A stretch of DNA of 46,676 bases, taken from NCBI GenBank assembly GCA_029245955.1, contig JAQWOH010000085.1:1-46676 (forward strand). Direction: 5' to 3'. Position 1 is the stretch's first letter. Each line of letters begins with the position of its first letter. Positions 25,383 through 34,291 of this stretch are shown here, piece after piece. Source of the stretch: Fuerstiella sp. GTDB lineage: Bacteria; Planctomycetota; Planctomycetia; Planctomycetales; Planctomycetaceae. The notes below the pieces were generated by a model that had not been told where the DNA came from, ran no database searches, and saw only the letters and a program-made list of their open reading frames with translations. The position numbers were made by a program, and so were the translations under genes.

Positions 25383-26657
25383 TTACGGACGGTGGAGTCG
25401 TTTTTCGGTGGCCACATTGACAGCACTGGCGCGTTCGGCGGAGGTCATGTCGTGGATCGTGCGCAACAATTGCTCGGCAACAGGTGTCAGACTGCAGTCA
25501 CGTCGCTGCATCGCTGCACGGGCCGTCTGAATATTCTGCTCAAGTGGCCAGTCTGCAGACACGTCACCAAAGCTGACGTTGCAGAACGACGGAATATGCC
25601 TGGGAAGCAGTCGACCACCGGGAAGCACAAGGGCCATCACACCGATCGATGAACCGGTATTGAACATGCTGTCGATCGCAGTCTTAGTATGGTCGCCAAT
25701 GAACGAACCGACTTTCACTGTCCCCGTGTCAATCATTTGACCGGACAACGGTACCCTGACAGTGCTATAGTCGCTCTTCAGATCTGATGTTGTGGTAATC
25801 GCGCCAAGATTCACCCACGGACATACGTAACTATGCCCCAGATATCCCTCATGGTATTTGTTCACGTATGCGTGCAGAATTGATTCCTCCACTTCACCAC
25901 CAACGCGACAGTGCTCGCCGACAGTCGTCCCTGCACGAACATTTGCGCGATACAGTTGTGTGCCACGGGCAATGTGACAGGGACCTTCAATACGAGTAAA
26001 CGACTGCACGTGCACGTCACGGTCAATGGACACCGGCCCGCTTCGAGTGTCGAGAACCACGTACGGATCAATCTCCGCCTGTTTTGAAATGTATACGTCC
26101 TCCGGACTGCCCAGGCACTGCACATGAGCGTACTGCGGGCCCTGAGACACGCCTTCGTCCACGTAGTCCCGTTCCAGTTGCCGACCATTATGATTTACAA
26201 GGTCCCAGGGGCGACTGATCATGACTCCGGATGCGTCCACCGCACGTCGTGTCCGAGCAATCCCCAGAAGAATTTCCTGAAAGTCATCGTGCTCAAGAAG
26301 ACGCGACTCCTCCGGTTCAAGCGCGATCCAGGCAAGGTGTCCGTCGATGAAGCCGGCATTATCCATCGTAACGTCACCGGGCTTCAATCGAGCCTCCGGC
26401 ATCCACCGACCATTGAACAGCAAAGTGGGTCTGGCACTCAAAGCCGCCAGGTCGTTCACTGCTGCTTCAGGGTGTTCTTCCGCATATGCAGCCGCCAGCC
26501 ATGGCCGAACGATCGCGCCCCAGCTCTTTGCAGGAAACCAGCGTTGCAGGCGACGGCGCAAACCCTCTCGGCCGCATAGCAGCTCAAAGGCTGGTCGCAT
26601 CAGAGAGATCGGCGCCAACTTCTCAGCACTTGGATCCTCGTATACGAACCACCGCAT
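25383..26657 (-). CDS. GlmU-like sugar nucleotidyltransferase/acyltransferase (left-handed beta-helix)
   Basis: A 424-residue protein. The N-terminal half (1-180) matches the NTP_transf_4 type: RWFVYEDPSAEKLAPISLMRPAFELLCG opening with a basic G-R-E-G-L-R-R-R stretch and FNGRWMPEA near 82. The C-terminal half (195-380) is a hexapeptide-repeat left-handed beta helix with [LIV]-G-x-x-x-x periodicity (EIDPYVVLDT, GPVSIDRDVHV, RGTQLYRANVRAGTTVGEHCRVGGEV, HTKTAIDSMFNTG). This is the family annotated as GlmU-related or putative sugar nucleotidyl transferase. It may make an activated sugar for envelope polymers; the substrate is unknown. The length and ATG at 26657 fit the family. Confidence 0.83.
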   Translation of the reverse strand: MRWFVYEDPSAEKLAPISLMRPAFELLCGREGLRRRLQRWFPAKSWGAIVRPWLAAAYAEEHPEAAVNDLAALSARPTLLFNGRWMPEARLKPGDVTMDNAGFIDGHLAWIALEPEESRLLEHDDFQEILLGIARTRRAVDASGVMISRPWDLVNHNGRQLERDYVDEGVSQGPQYAHVQCLGSPEDVYISKQAEIDPYVVLDTRSGPVSIDRDVHVQSFTRIEGPCHIARGTQLYRANVRAGTTVGEHCRVGGEVEESILHAYVNKYHEGYLGHSYVCPWVNLGAITTTSDLKSDYSTVRVPLSGQMIDTGTVKVGSFIGDHTKTAIDSMFNTGSSIGVMALVLPGGRLLPRHIPSFCNVSFGDVSADWPLEQNIQTARAAMQRRDCSLTPVAEQLLRTIHDMTSAERASAVNVATEKRLHRP

Positions 26658-27018
26658 TATCTGGCCTGAATTCTGTTAAACCCGCCCGTTGCAGGGGCTG
26701 ACATGACCGTGTACATGCCTATCAGCATAATTCTGAACCATGAGCGTTTCCGGGTGAATGGCCAACCAAAGAATCGCCGCAAAGAATCGACTTATCCGGG
26801 GTGCGGCGCCATCGTGATCAGCAGATACACCGTTCTGTCGCCAGTCATCAGCCGTTCCTGCAGGTTAACACAGACTGTGCAGAATCGCCTGAGCTGTCAG
26901 AGCGTGCCACCGGACAGCAGTTGAGCACTGCCACGCGGTCGTCCGCAGCAGATATCGAATAACGGCGGTGTGACGAGAAATCACTCGAAGCAGATCACCA
27001 TCACTTCGCGCCGCACGG
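26658..27018. other. 361-bp spacer between permease and GlmU-like genes
   Basis: Both flanking genes run leftward, so it holds the permease 3' region and the GlmU-like promoter. A plus-strand frame at 26703-26924 shows no protein-like features. No clear signal seen. Confidence 0.4.
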
Positions 27019-28917
27019 TCAGATAATCAATCTCACGCCGCCAAGTTCTCCCAGATCGTACGGCAAACGTCCGCCGGGCGAACCGATGAACATCAGGTTG
27101 CGAGGGATGTTCCATTCTTCAGACAATCGCAGGATCAGCTCCGGACTGAACTGTCCCGCCAGCTGGACGAATTCCACATCGATCTCCGGGTAGGCCTGAT
27201 CAAGGAATTCGAGTTCCTGGACCAGATTCTCCGGTACTGCTACGTCGTCATTTGTGATCGTCACAATTTTCAGTCGGTTGGTGTGCTCATTCTGTCGCAC
27301 GTAAAGCAGGGCGTTGTTCAGGTTCGCGATGTTATCTCCACGTGTGAAGAAGACGATCTGCTGCGCATTGATTTCTTCAATCTTTTCGCGCACAGCTTTC
27401 GTCAGCCGTGTCATCGGTCCCACGATACTGGCGGTGAAACTGCGAACCATCGAAAGAAAGGCCTTCAGTAACGCAATCCGTGCCAGCATCACTGCAATCA
27501 CCAGCATCGCCGGAATAAAGTACTGCAGAAATGTGACCAGATAGCCCGGGTCAATCAATGAGTTGCCGACGAGTCCGGTCAAGACGGCACACATTGCGAT
27601 GATCACGGAGCCCCACTTCGCCTGAATGGCGCGCGGCAGATTTTTCCTCTTAATCTTCAGCAGAATATTACCAAGGGCAAATAAAGCCATCACTGCCAGA
27701 AACGAAATTGTGTAGATCCCCGCCAGCTTCTTGATCTGATCCTGATCATTGGCGGTCTTTGTAATGAACAGGACGGAGACGCAAAGCAGAAAGAACCCGA
27801 TAATGATGCGGTGAGTCGTGCCACGTCGGTTGGTCTTCAGCAAAAACTGAGGCAGACAACGGTCCAGCGTCATGCGATGCACCAACCCGGTGACACCGAC
27901 AAAACTTGTCAGCACGGCACCACTAAGCACCAGCGCCGCGTCAACCGAAATCAGAAAGCTGAGTTTCGGCCCAAAGGACTTTCCACCGGCAACTTCACCG
28001 AGATGTGCAAGCAGTGCCGTCTGATGCTCGCTGACGGCACTTATACTCACCAGTGCCAGCGCCAACAGCGCCATCAGTGGATTAAAGAAGCTGACCGCGA
28101 TCCACATATTACGCAACGTCTTCGGAAAAACTCCTGCCTTCTGTTCCTCAACAAAATTGGAAGAGCTTTCAAATCCGGAAATCCCCAACATCGCGGCGGA
28201 GAACCCAAAGAACAAAGCCATCCACAACGATCCGCCTTCCCTGCGAACTTCAGCACCGACCGTGTCCGTGTCTGCTGTAGCCGTGTCCGCGTCCGATTCG
28301 ACCGTGTTACTCTTACCCACCGAAAGCGATGGCAGGGGTTCATTCATGTTGGCGACGAACGTATCTGTTCCGGTACCCGCGACATGAACGACTCCGACAA
28401 TCAACAACAGCGTCAACGTGGCGATATGCGTAATGAAGATGAAGATCGCCAGCACCGCCGATTCCGTGATACCGATAATCGACAGCACCATAAAGAATCC
28501 CAGCAGGACAATTGTAGCGTAGAAGACCGGAAAGCCATGACTAATGTGCTCAACGTAATGCATAGCTTCCAGCGCAGAGATCACGGCCGTAGCCATATAC
28601 GACAACACCGTCAGACATGCTGCAATGGAGGCCCGAAATTTACTGGTGGTGTTCAGCAGAGCGTTGTAGGCACCTCCATTCAGCGGCAGAGCGCCAACGA
28701 CTTCAGCGTAGATCGAACGGAACAGAAACAGAACGGCTGCTACCATCAGCAATGATACTGGCGCCAGCTTTCCTGCATAACCGATTGCCAGAGCAGATAC
28801 ATAGAGACACGACGAAGTAATGTCGTTGCCGCAAATTGCGGTGGAAGCCAGTTCGCCTAACTGACCATCGTGTTCCTTGGGAAGGTGCGAAGCTGAGGCG
28901 GAAGCTGATTCTGACAC
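27019..28917 (-). CDS. APC-superfamily amino acid/cation permease with C-terminal cytosolic domain
   Basis: A 632-residue transporter. About 12 membrane helices run from residue 40 to 480. The first helix has the APC-type broken segment STAICGNDITSSCLYV, and a conserved ALPLNGGAYNALLN loop follows helix 2. The loop at 200-230 is unusual: a Thr/Asp/Ala-rich insert (TVESDADTATADTDTVG). Residues 500-632 form a soluble domain (QQIVFFTRGDNIANLNNALLYV, KIVTITNDDVAVPE) that resembles a universal-stress-type fold. The start is GTG at 28917; no ATG lies near. The substrate is unknown. It lies 97 bp after the MfnF-like gene on the same strand and could belong to the same transcript. Confidence 0.83.
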   Translation of the reverse strand: MSESASASASHLPKEHDGQLGELASTAICGNDITSSCLYVSALAIGYAGKLAPVSLLMVAAVLFLFRSIYAEVVGALPLNGGAYNALLNTTSKFRASIAACLTVLSYMATAVISALEAMHYVEHISHGFPVFYATIVLLGFFMVLSIIGITESAVLAIFIFITHIATLTLLLIVGVVHVAGTGTDTFVANMNEPLPSLSVGKSNTVESDADTATADTDTVGAEVRREGGSLWMALFFGFSAAMLGISGFESSSNFVEEQKAGVFPKTLRNMWIAVSFFNPLMALLALALVSISAVSEHQTALLAHLGEVAGGKSFGPKLSFLISVDAALVLSGAVLTSFVGVTGLVHRMTLDRCLPQFLLKTNRRGTTHRIIIGFFLLCVSVLFITKTANDQDQIKKLAGIYTISFLAVMALFALGNILLKIKRKNLPRAIQAKWGSVIIAMCAVLTGLVGNSLIDPGYLVTFLQYFIPAMLVIAVMLARIALLKAFLSMVRSFTASIVGPMTRLTKAVREKIEEINAQQIVFFTRGDNIANLNNALLYVRQNEHTNRLKIVTITNDDVAVPENLVQELEFLDQAYPEIDVEFVQLAGQFSPELILRLSEEWNIPRNLMFIGSPGGRLPYDLGELGGVRLII

Positions 28918-29013
28918 AAGTAATCCCTGTCTGCGAAGTAGTCAATCAGGCGTGAACGGTATCGGCATCGCCGAACTCTGACAACGCTGTTTGGCACAGC
29001 GTTTATCCAAATA

Positions 29014-30108
29014 TCAAAGTGTCGTCAGTTCCAGCAGGTCATCGCGGCAGCGGTCATGAGCGAGTCTGGCCACGGCAAATGCACACGCAGATTCTGAAAC
29101 CGGTTGACGAAACATGTCAGACAGGATGAGCTGGTCGGCGAAGGAAAACAGGTCTGAGTGCTGCAAAACACGCTCAACAATGCCGGCTCCACCGCCGCTG
29201 ATGATGACCGTCGGCCTTTCGATTTCAAGGCAACGCTGTTCGCTCGCCTCCATAATCACCGCCAGTCGCTCCAACACCCGACCGACGCCGGCCTGCAGCT
29301 GCCGGCACTGCACATCGGCAATATGCTGAGCAATCGCTTTCAGATCTTCTTCATCCAGCTCTGTGGAATCACAGCAGACCATATGCGCCAGTCGGTTCAA
29401 CGAACACTGGCGTGTTAACGGACGACCGTCGGCCGTGTTGGTGTCATCGGGTTTTTCGGCGACAATACCGGCCACGACGTACGCATCCACGATCGTCGCG
29501 AAGACTTCCGCCGCCACCGGACAGGATTTTCCATCCAGCGGAACGGTATCGACAATCGCGCAGACTGGTGTCCGCACAGCTCCCGTATAGACCAGTTCTC
29601 CGGACAATAAGCGATCACAGTCCTTCAGTCCCAGGGGTACTGGTTTTCCGTCCAGCAACGGAATGATGTCTGTTGTTGTGGAGCCCATGTCGATCAGCAG
29701 CGCTGGTCCGTCCGGAACGGCTCGCCCGACCCATGTCGCCAGCGCATGCCAGTTGGCAGCTGCGACAAGCATCGGTAGATCGCGTGCGTCGTTCAATTCC
29801 GCAAACTCACCTGAGGTCAACCAGACTCGCAGCGGTACGTTCAAAAAAGTCTGTTCCACCGCGCGAAGGACAAATTCGACACCTTCAGATTTTGACTGAA
29901 AGCAGTCAGCCAATTCGGCGGTCATTGTTAACGCCACCATGTCCGGCAAACTCTGGTCAGCCACAAAGTGGTCCACGAACAGAGCATGCAGCGCGGCGGG
30001 CAGTTCTTCCGGCCGCTGCCACATGGCGAAGGGAACGGCGACCGTATGCCCGTCGGCATCCGATGCTTTGATGTTTGCACCGCCGACATCAAGCCCAAGA
30101 ACTCTCAT
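29014..30108 (-). CDS. H4MPT-linked C1 pathway protein (MfnF-like, hydantoinase/oxoprolinase fold)
   Basis: A 364-residue ASKHA-fold protein. It starts MRVLGLDVGGANIKASDADG, the phosphate-binding loop of this family, has DMGSTTTDIIPL at about 137-148 and ISGGGAGIVERV near 300. It matches the protein of H4MPT-linked C1 transfer gene clusters, whose archaeal relative MfnF makes a step in methanofuran side-chain synthesis. Planctomycetes are known to carry H4MPT/methanofuran genes for formaldehyde oxidation. The start ATG overlaps the stop of the response regulator by 4 bp (ATGA), so the kinase, regulator and this gene are one operon. No other C1 gene is in the window. Confidence 0.82.
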   Translation of the reverse strand: MRVLGLDVGGANIKASDADGHTVAVPFAMWQRPEELPAALHALFVDHFVADQSLPDMVALTMTAELADCFQSKSEGVEFVLRAVEQTFLNVPLRVWLTSGEFAELNDARDLPMLVAAANWHALATWVGRAVPDGPALLIDMGSTTTDIIPLLDGKPVPLGLKDCDRLLSGELVYTGAVRTPVCAIVDTVPLDGKSCPVAAEVFATIVDAYVVAGIVAEKPDDTNTADGRPLTRQCSLNRLAHMVCCDSTELDEEDLKAIAQHIADVQCRQLQAGVGRVLERLAVIMEASEQRCLEIERPTVIISGGGAGIVERVLQHSDLFSFADQLILSDMFRQPVSESACAFAVARLAHDRCRDDLLELTTL

Positions 30109-30866
30109 TCGGTCTCCGCATCCGTTGCTGGTGCAAAGCCGTTGTCATCCTCTTGATCGGGATCCCGAAAAAAGCGATACCCCGTGCCGCGGACGGAAAC
30201 CAGATATCGCGGATTCGCCGGGTCCACTTCAATCATCTTGCGCAGTCTCATAACAAAATTATCGATGGATCGGCTGGTAATTTCGGCGGAATCTCTCCAG
30301 ACATCCGACTGCAGCCGGCTGCGAGACAGAACGACGCCGTCGTACTTCAGAAAATACCGCAGCAGTTCCTGTTCACGCGTTGTCAGGGAATGCACGTCGT
30401 CACCATTGCACAGTTCAAAACGACCAAAGTCCACCGTTACATCTCCAAACCGCTCGACATCCTGCACGGCTCGCGTGGCCACACCGCTGTCCAGCGTACG
30501 ACGGCGACGCTCAAGCAGATTGCGAACCCGACTGAGCAGCTCCGGCAGAGCAAAGGGTTTTGTGATATACTGATCAACTCCGCAGTCGAACGCCTGAGCC
30601 TTGTCTTCGGCCAGCGTTCGGGCCGTGAGCGCCAGAACCGGAACGTCCACATCAACGCTGCGCAACTTCCGGCACGTTTCGTAACCGCTCATTTCGGGCA
30701 GCATCAGGTCCAGCACAATCAGGTCAAATGGCGGAGAAGCATCGTCGTGCAAGTCCAGTGCAGTTCGACCATCGCCAGCCACGCTGACTCGGTAACCTTC
30801 CTGTTCGAAATTGAAGCGCAGGATCTTCGCGATGTTTTCTTCATCTTCGACGACGAGAATATTCAC
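30105..30866 (-). CDS. OmpR/PhoB-family response regulator
   Basis: A 253-residue two-component regulator. The receiver domain (1-120) has the acidic pocket near residues 7-9, phospho-acceptor Asp53 (LIVLDLMLP), Thr81 (ALTART) and Lys103 (ITKPF). The winged-helix DNA-binding domain (140-235) has TTREQELLRYF and the recognition region SRSIDNFVMRLRKMI, then VSVRGTGYRF. The start is GTG at 30866. Its stop overlaps the start of the MfnF-like gene; the kinase gene ends 3 bp upstream. Target genes are not visible, but the operon structure suggests it may govern its own operon (inference). Confidence 0.93.
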   Translation of the reverse strand: MNILVVEDEENIAKILRFNFEQEGYRVSVAGDGRTALDLHDDASPPFDLIVLDLMLPEMSGYETCRKLRSVDVDVPVLALTARTLAEDKAQAFDCGVDQYITKPFALPELLSRVRNLLERRRRTLDSGVATRAVQDVERFGDVTVDFGRFELCNGDDVHSLTTREQELLRYFLKYDGVVLSRSRLQSDVWRDSAEITSRSIDNFVMRLRKMIEVDPANPRYLVSVRGTGYRFFRDPDQEDDNGFAPATDAETE

Positions 30867-30869
30867 CGC

Positions 30870-31862
30870 TCAGACCCCCGTTGTTTCGCCGGACTCGACC
30901 GTCCGGGTCGATTTGTCGTGAACAGAAACCGCTTTCGGTGGCTTGCTGGCCGGCCTTGCCAGCAGCCGCCCCGGAAGACTGACTTCAAAAATGCTGCCCA
31001 CACCATCCGGGCCATCTGAAATGGTCACTCGGCCCTTCATGATCCCTACCAGCGTTCGCACGATATACAATCCCAGCCCTGTACCCTTCCGCGTACGCTG
31101 CAGTTCATCACTGCCACGAAAGAACAACTGGAACACCTTATGTCTTTGATCTTCAGGGACTCCTGTCCCGTGGTCGTGAACCCGAACAACAATTCTGTCG
31201 CGGCCTCGGACCATCGCAGACACCTGCACCTTTGGCGGATCGCCGCCATATTTCACGGCGTTGTCCATCAGATTGCCAAAAATCATTTCCAGCAACATCC
31301 TGCGGGCATCCAGGTGCAGCGGCGCCAGATCGAAAGTAAAAACAGCCTCAATTGCGTGTTTGTGATGTCGACAGGCAACCTCGGCACAGCCGGTCAGCAG
31401 GTCGCTCAGATTAACGCGTTCCGGTTCCGTCTGGCTGCCAATGGCGTCAAGCCGTCCAACTTCCAGCAGCTGATTGATGAGCTGATCAAGCCTTCCCAGC
31501 TCAGACTCCATCGTTTCATAGAATTCGCGGCGGTCAGCATCGCTGAGTTCTCGCATCAGGAGAGTATCCAGATACAGTCGCAGTGCTGCGATCGGTGTTT
31601 TCAGCTCGTGTGTGACGCTGTCAACAAAGTTCGACTGCCTCCGGTTCAGTTGAATTTCCTTGATCGTCAATACGGAATAAAAGGAAATACCAAACAGACT
31701 GATGCCCAGCGCAATTGATCCCAGAATCAGAGCCAGCCATGAATGCTGTCGGGCCAGCAGAATGATCAGCACCAGCATCAGTGTGAGATTCACCGTGCCA
31801 AGAACTGCACTGGTCCAGATCGGCAGCTTCAGGTGAGATCGTTTTCGGCGAAAGTCGGCCAT
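30870..31862 (-). CDS. membrane sensor histidine kinase
   Basis: A 330-residue kinase. Two membrane segments (14-37 and 42-66) are separated by about four residues, so there is no periplasmic sensor domain. The dimerisation motif FVDSVTHELKTPIAALRL has phospho-acceptor His85. The ATPase domain follows: NLMDNAVKYGG, HDHGTGVPED and GTGLGLYIV. It probably senses membrane state or acts with a partner protein. It is first in a three-gene operon with the response regulator and the MfnF-like gene. The C-terminal 30 residues are basic and likely disordered. Confidence 0.92.
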   Translation of the reverse strand: MADFRRKRSHLKLPIWTSAVLGTVNLTLMLVLIILLARQHSWLALILGSIALGISLFGISFYSVLTIKEIQLNRRQSNFVDSVTHELKTPIAALRLYLDTLLMRELSDADRREFYETMESELGRLDQLINQLLEVGRLDAIGSQTEPERVNLSDLLTGCAEVACRHHKHAIEAVFTFDLAPLHLDARRMLLEMIFGNLMDNAVKYGGDPPKVQVSAMVRGRDRIVVRVHDHGTGVPEDQRHKVFQLFFRGSDELQRTRKGTGLGLYIVRTLVGIMKGRVTISDGPDGVGSIFEVSLPGRLLARPASKPPKAVSVHDKSTRTVESGETTGV

Positions 31863-32095
31863 CGTATTTTCGCAGCGGTGCTCCTGGGCGGGTCCTTTTA
31901 AATGTTACCCATCATCATCGCGTTCTGACAGCAGCCATAACAGAATTTGTTCACAGCCAGTCGAGAGACGGTCGCCGGCTCAGCAGGAACCGTCACAACA
32001 CTGGCTGCCCACTGCCGCCCGTTCGCTGGTCTGTGCGGCGGAGGCAGGCAGTCGCTTACATCGAACGAAGCCAAAGATACCTATTCTGAGCGGCG

Positions 32096-33205
32096 TCAGG
32101 CGGAGGCGGCAACCGGCCGCCCCATTCTTCTGAGCCACAGAAAATGTGACTTCACGGCAGAACGCATCGTTGGATGCGAATGATACGGGACACCGAACTC
32201 CGCCGCCGTCTGTTCCACGATTCTGGCCAGCGCCGGGTAATGCAGGTGGCAGATCTGAGGAAACAGGTGGTGTTCAACCTGAAAGTTCAGTCCACCAGTG
32301 AACCATGAGACCAATCGACTTCCCTGAGCAAAGTCAACTGTTGTTGTGACCTGATGAACGGCCCAGGAGTTCTCGATTCTCATCGAGTCTTCGTCCGGCT
32401 GGTGAAATTCAGCGTGTTCCACACAGTGAGCCAACTGAAACACAACACTCATTACGACCCCCTCGACGAAGGTCGCCACAAAATACCAAAGTACGACGTG
32501 CTGCCACGCGTGCAGGTACAGAGGAAGCCCAAAGGCAACGGTCAGAAAGACCAGCTTACCGGCGAGCAGGACCGACAGATCCCATGCCTTAACAGGAGGC
32601 ATCTTCATGTCCCCGATGCGGCCTGCAATCAGGCCAGCCACGTCGTCATAGAACTGCCACTTGAACGTGATCAGGCCATAAAGAAACCACAGGTAGACGT
32701 GCTGAAATCGGTGGAAGCCGAATCGACGCTGGTGAGGAGACAACCGCCCGAAAGGCCCCACGTCGATGTCATCATCGATACCCGTGACGTTTGTGTAGGA
32801 ATGATGAATAACGTTGTGTTTTTTCTTCCAGAAGTGCGAACTGCCACCAAGAATGTCCAGCGTAAAGGCCATCATTCGATTGACCAGGGGAAACCGCGAA
32901 TACGCTCCGTGTCCACCGTCGTGCATGATGTTGAAACCCACTGCCGACATGGCAAATCCCAGAGAAACTGACAGGACCAGTGCCTGAGGCCACGTGGCTG
33001 CCCAGAATACAAGTCCGGCGTAGGACACGGTCAGCCAGACCAGAATCACAACCGTCTTGACGTACATCCCCAGATTGTCACGTTTTGACAATTTCGCCTC
33101 GACGAAATAGGCGTCCACACGTTCGCGCAAGGCAGGCATGAATCCGTCACACCGGGCGAACTTGACAAGTTTCGAATCAGGCTGAGCTGAAGAATTAACT
33201 GACAT
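32096..33205 (-). CDS. acyl-lipid fatty acid desaturase (front-end type, no cytochrome b5)
   Basis: A 369-residue membrane-bound di-iron desaturase. The three histidine boxes are present: HDGGH (95-99), HNVIHH (130-135) and QVEHH (309-313), with the Gln in the third box that marks front-end (delta-5/6-type) enzymes. A further His cluster HCVEHAEFH is at 260-268. Several membrane segments lie at 50-90 and 205-260. There is no cytochrome b5 domain, so electrons come from an external donor. The start at 33205 was chosen; the frame opens to 33325. Position and specificity of the double bond cannot be read from sequence. Confidence 0.9.
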   Translation of the reverse strand: MSVNSSAQPDSKLVKFARCDGFMPALRERVDAYFVEAKLSKRDNLGMYVKTVVILVWLTVSYAGLVFWAATWPQALVLSVSLGFAMSAVGFNIMHDGGHGAYSRFPLVNRMMAFTLDILGGSSHFWKKKHNVIHHSYTNVTGIDDDIDVGPFGRLSPHQRRFGFHRFQHVYLWFLYGLITFKWQFYDDVAGLIAGRIGDMKMPPVKAWDLSVLLAGKLVFLTVAFGLPLYLHAWQHVVLWYFVATFVEGVVMSVVFQLAHCVEHAEFHQPDEDSMRIENSWAVHQVTTTVDFAQGSRLVSWFTGGLNFQVEHHLFPQICHLHYPALARIVEQTAAEFGVPYHSHPTMRSAVKSHFLWLRRMGRPVAASA

Positions 33206-33631
33206 TTTGTATTTTGAATAATCGAACGAAACGCATCGTGCTGAAATCTGCCCTGTCGGAAGACGTGGCGCCGGAAACACGCGAGTCTTACGGCACAGAG
33301 AGTTTACCAGAGTCTGCCTGTTCATGCGCTGGAGTCGCCAGCTTGTTTCGGAAGCTGGATCAAGTCGCGTTTGTCCCCCCCAACACTCCAGCCTCCCGGA
33401 AACGGCCCCGACTTAAGAATCCACTCGTCGCATGGTCTGAGTGCCGAAAAATGCTGAGACCGATGATATGTTCGAAGCCGCAGTCTCGGTGGCGAACCCA
33501 TCACATCAACGCTCAGGCCTGCCTGACGTAAGGTGGAAGTTTGGTGGTTTCGGACATACAGTCCCTGATTCAGAGCTTGCCGACTGCCCTAACGAAGCCA
33601 TTTCCGTCGCCCTCAAATTAGCACCCGCTGT
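33206..33631. other. 426-bp divergent spacer
   Basis: It lies between the leftward desaturase gene and the rightward DOMON/CBM9-like gene. Short frames (33214-33531, 33441-33635) lack family features, although the latter ends in an overlap with the GTG of the next gene. No firm regulatory signal was seen. Confidence 0.4.
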
Positions 33632-34291
33632 GTGAACCAGATCATTCCCCCTTCACTGCTGTTCGACTTTTCGCTGCCCATCAGACAGTGCTCGCCACCG
33701 TCCCGCCGTAAGATGGGAAGGCTGCTGAAACAGAAAGACATGTCTGCGCTGTTTTTTCCGTCGTCCCTGAATGACAACACAGCGTTCGCAACAGTCTCGG
33801 CTGGCTGGCACCCGGATGGGCTCGGATTTGTATTCCATGTATCGGGCAAGCCCGAAGCGTGCAGCGGAAGCAGTAATGATGTCAAACGGTCCGACTGTGC
33901 ACTGATCTGGATCGATACTCGCCCTGCCGGCAACGTCCAAAGAGCAACCGAATATTGCCACCACTTTGCGTGTCTACCCTCCGATCAGGAGGTCGCAGGT
34001 GCTCCCGGTGTCGTTCCGCTGCCCATTGCACAGCAACGGATACAGCGCATCGAATCAAACCCGAAGAAAATGACCTGCCGGACACATTCAAAGAAAGAGG
34101 GTTACGAACTTGAAGTCTGGATCCCCGGAAATCAATTGTACGGTTTTCGTGAAATAAGTGACCTGGGAAAGCTGGGTTTCTATTGTGTCGTGCAGGACAC
34201 ACACCTGGGAGACCAGCCCCTGATCCTGGGCGACGATTTCCCCACCAGCTACAACCCGTCCACATGGATTCAACTGGAGTTACAATCGTGA
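33632..34291 (+). CDS. DOMON/CBM9-like domain protein
   Basis: A 219-residue protein without signal peptide. It resembles a planctomycete family with a beta-sandwich of the DOMON/carbohydrate-binding-module-9 type: FATVSAGWHPDGLGFVFHVSG, CALIWIDTRPAGNVQRATEYCHHF, YELEVWIPGNQLYGF, LGFYCVVQDTHLGDQPLILGDDFP. The Asp-Thr-Arg and His residues in the middle are conserved in that family as I remember it. Function is unknown. The start is a GTG at 33632; an ATG at 33713 would lose the first strand. Its stop overlaps the likely GTG start of the phosphodiesterase (GTGA), suggesting coupling. Confidence 0.68.
   Translation: MNQIIPPSLLFDFSLPIRQCSPPSRRKMGRLLKQKDMSALFFPSSLNDNTAFATVSAGWHPDGLGFVFHVSGKPEACSGSSNDVKRSDCALIWIDTRPAGNVQRATEYCHHFACLPSDQEVAGAPGVVPLPIAQQRIQRIESNPKKMTCRTHSKKEGYELEVWIPGNQLYGFREISDLGKLGFYCVVQDTHLGDQPLILGDDFPTSYNPSTWIQLELQS

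Noticed and set aside
27811..28755. 314-codon plus-strand open frame
   Set aside because: It lies wholly antisense to the APC permease, is rich in Gln, Arg and His and has no domain pattern.
30075..31019. 314-codon plus-strand open frame
   Set aside because: It is antisense to the response regulator and kinase genes and has no family features.
33441..33635. 64-codon frame ending at the DOMON-like gene
   Set aside because: Only the stop/start overlap favours it. The translation is featureless and has no ribosome-binding site.
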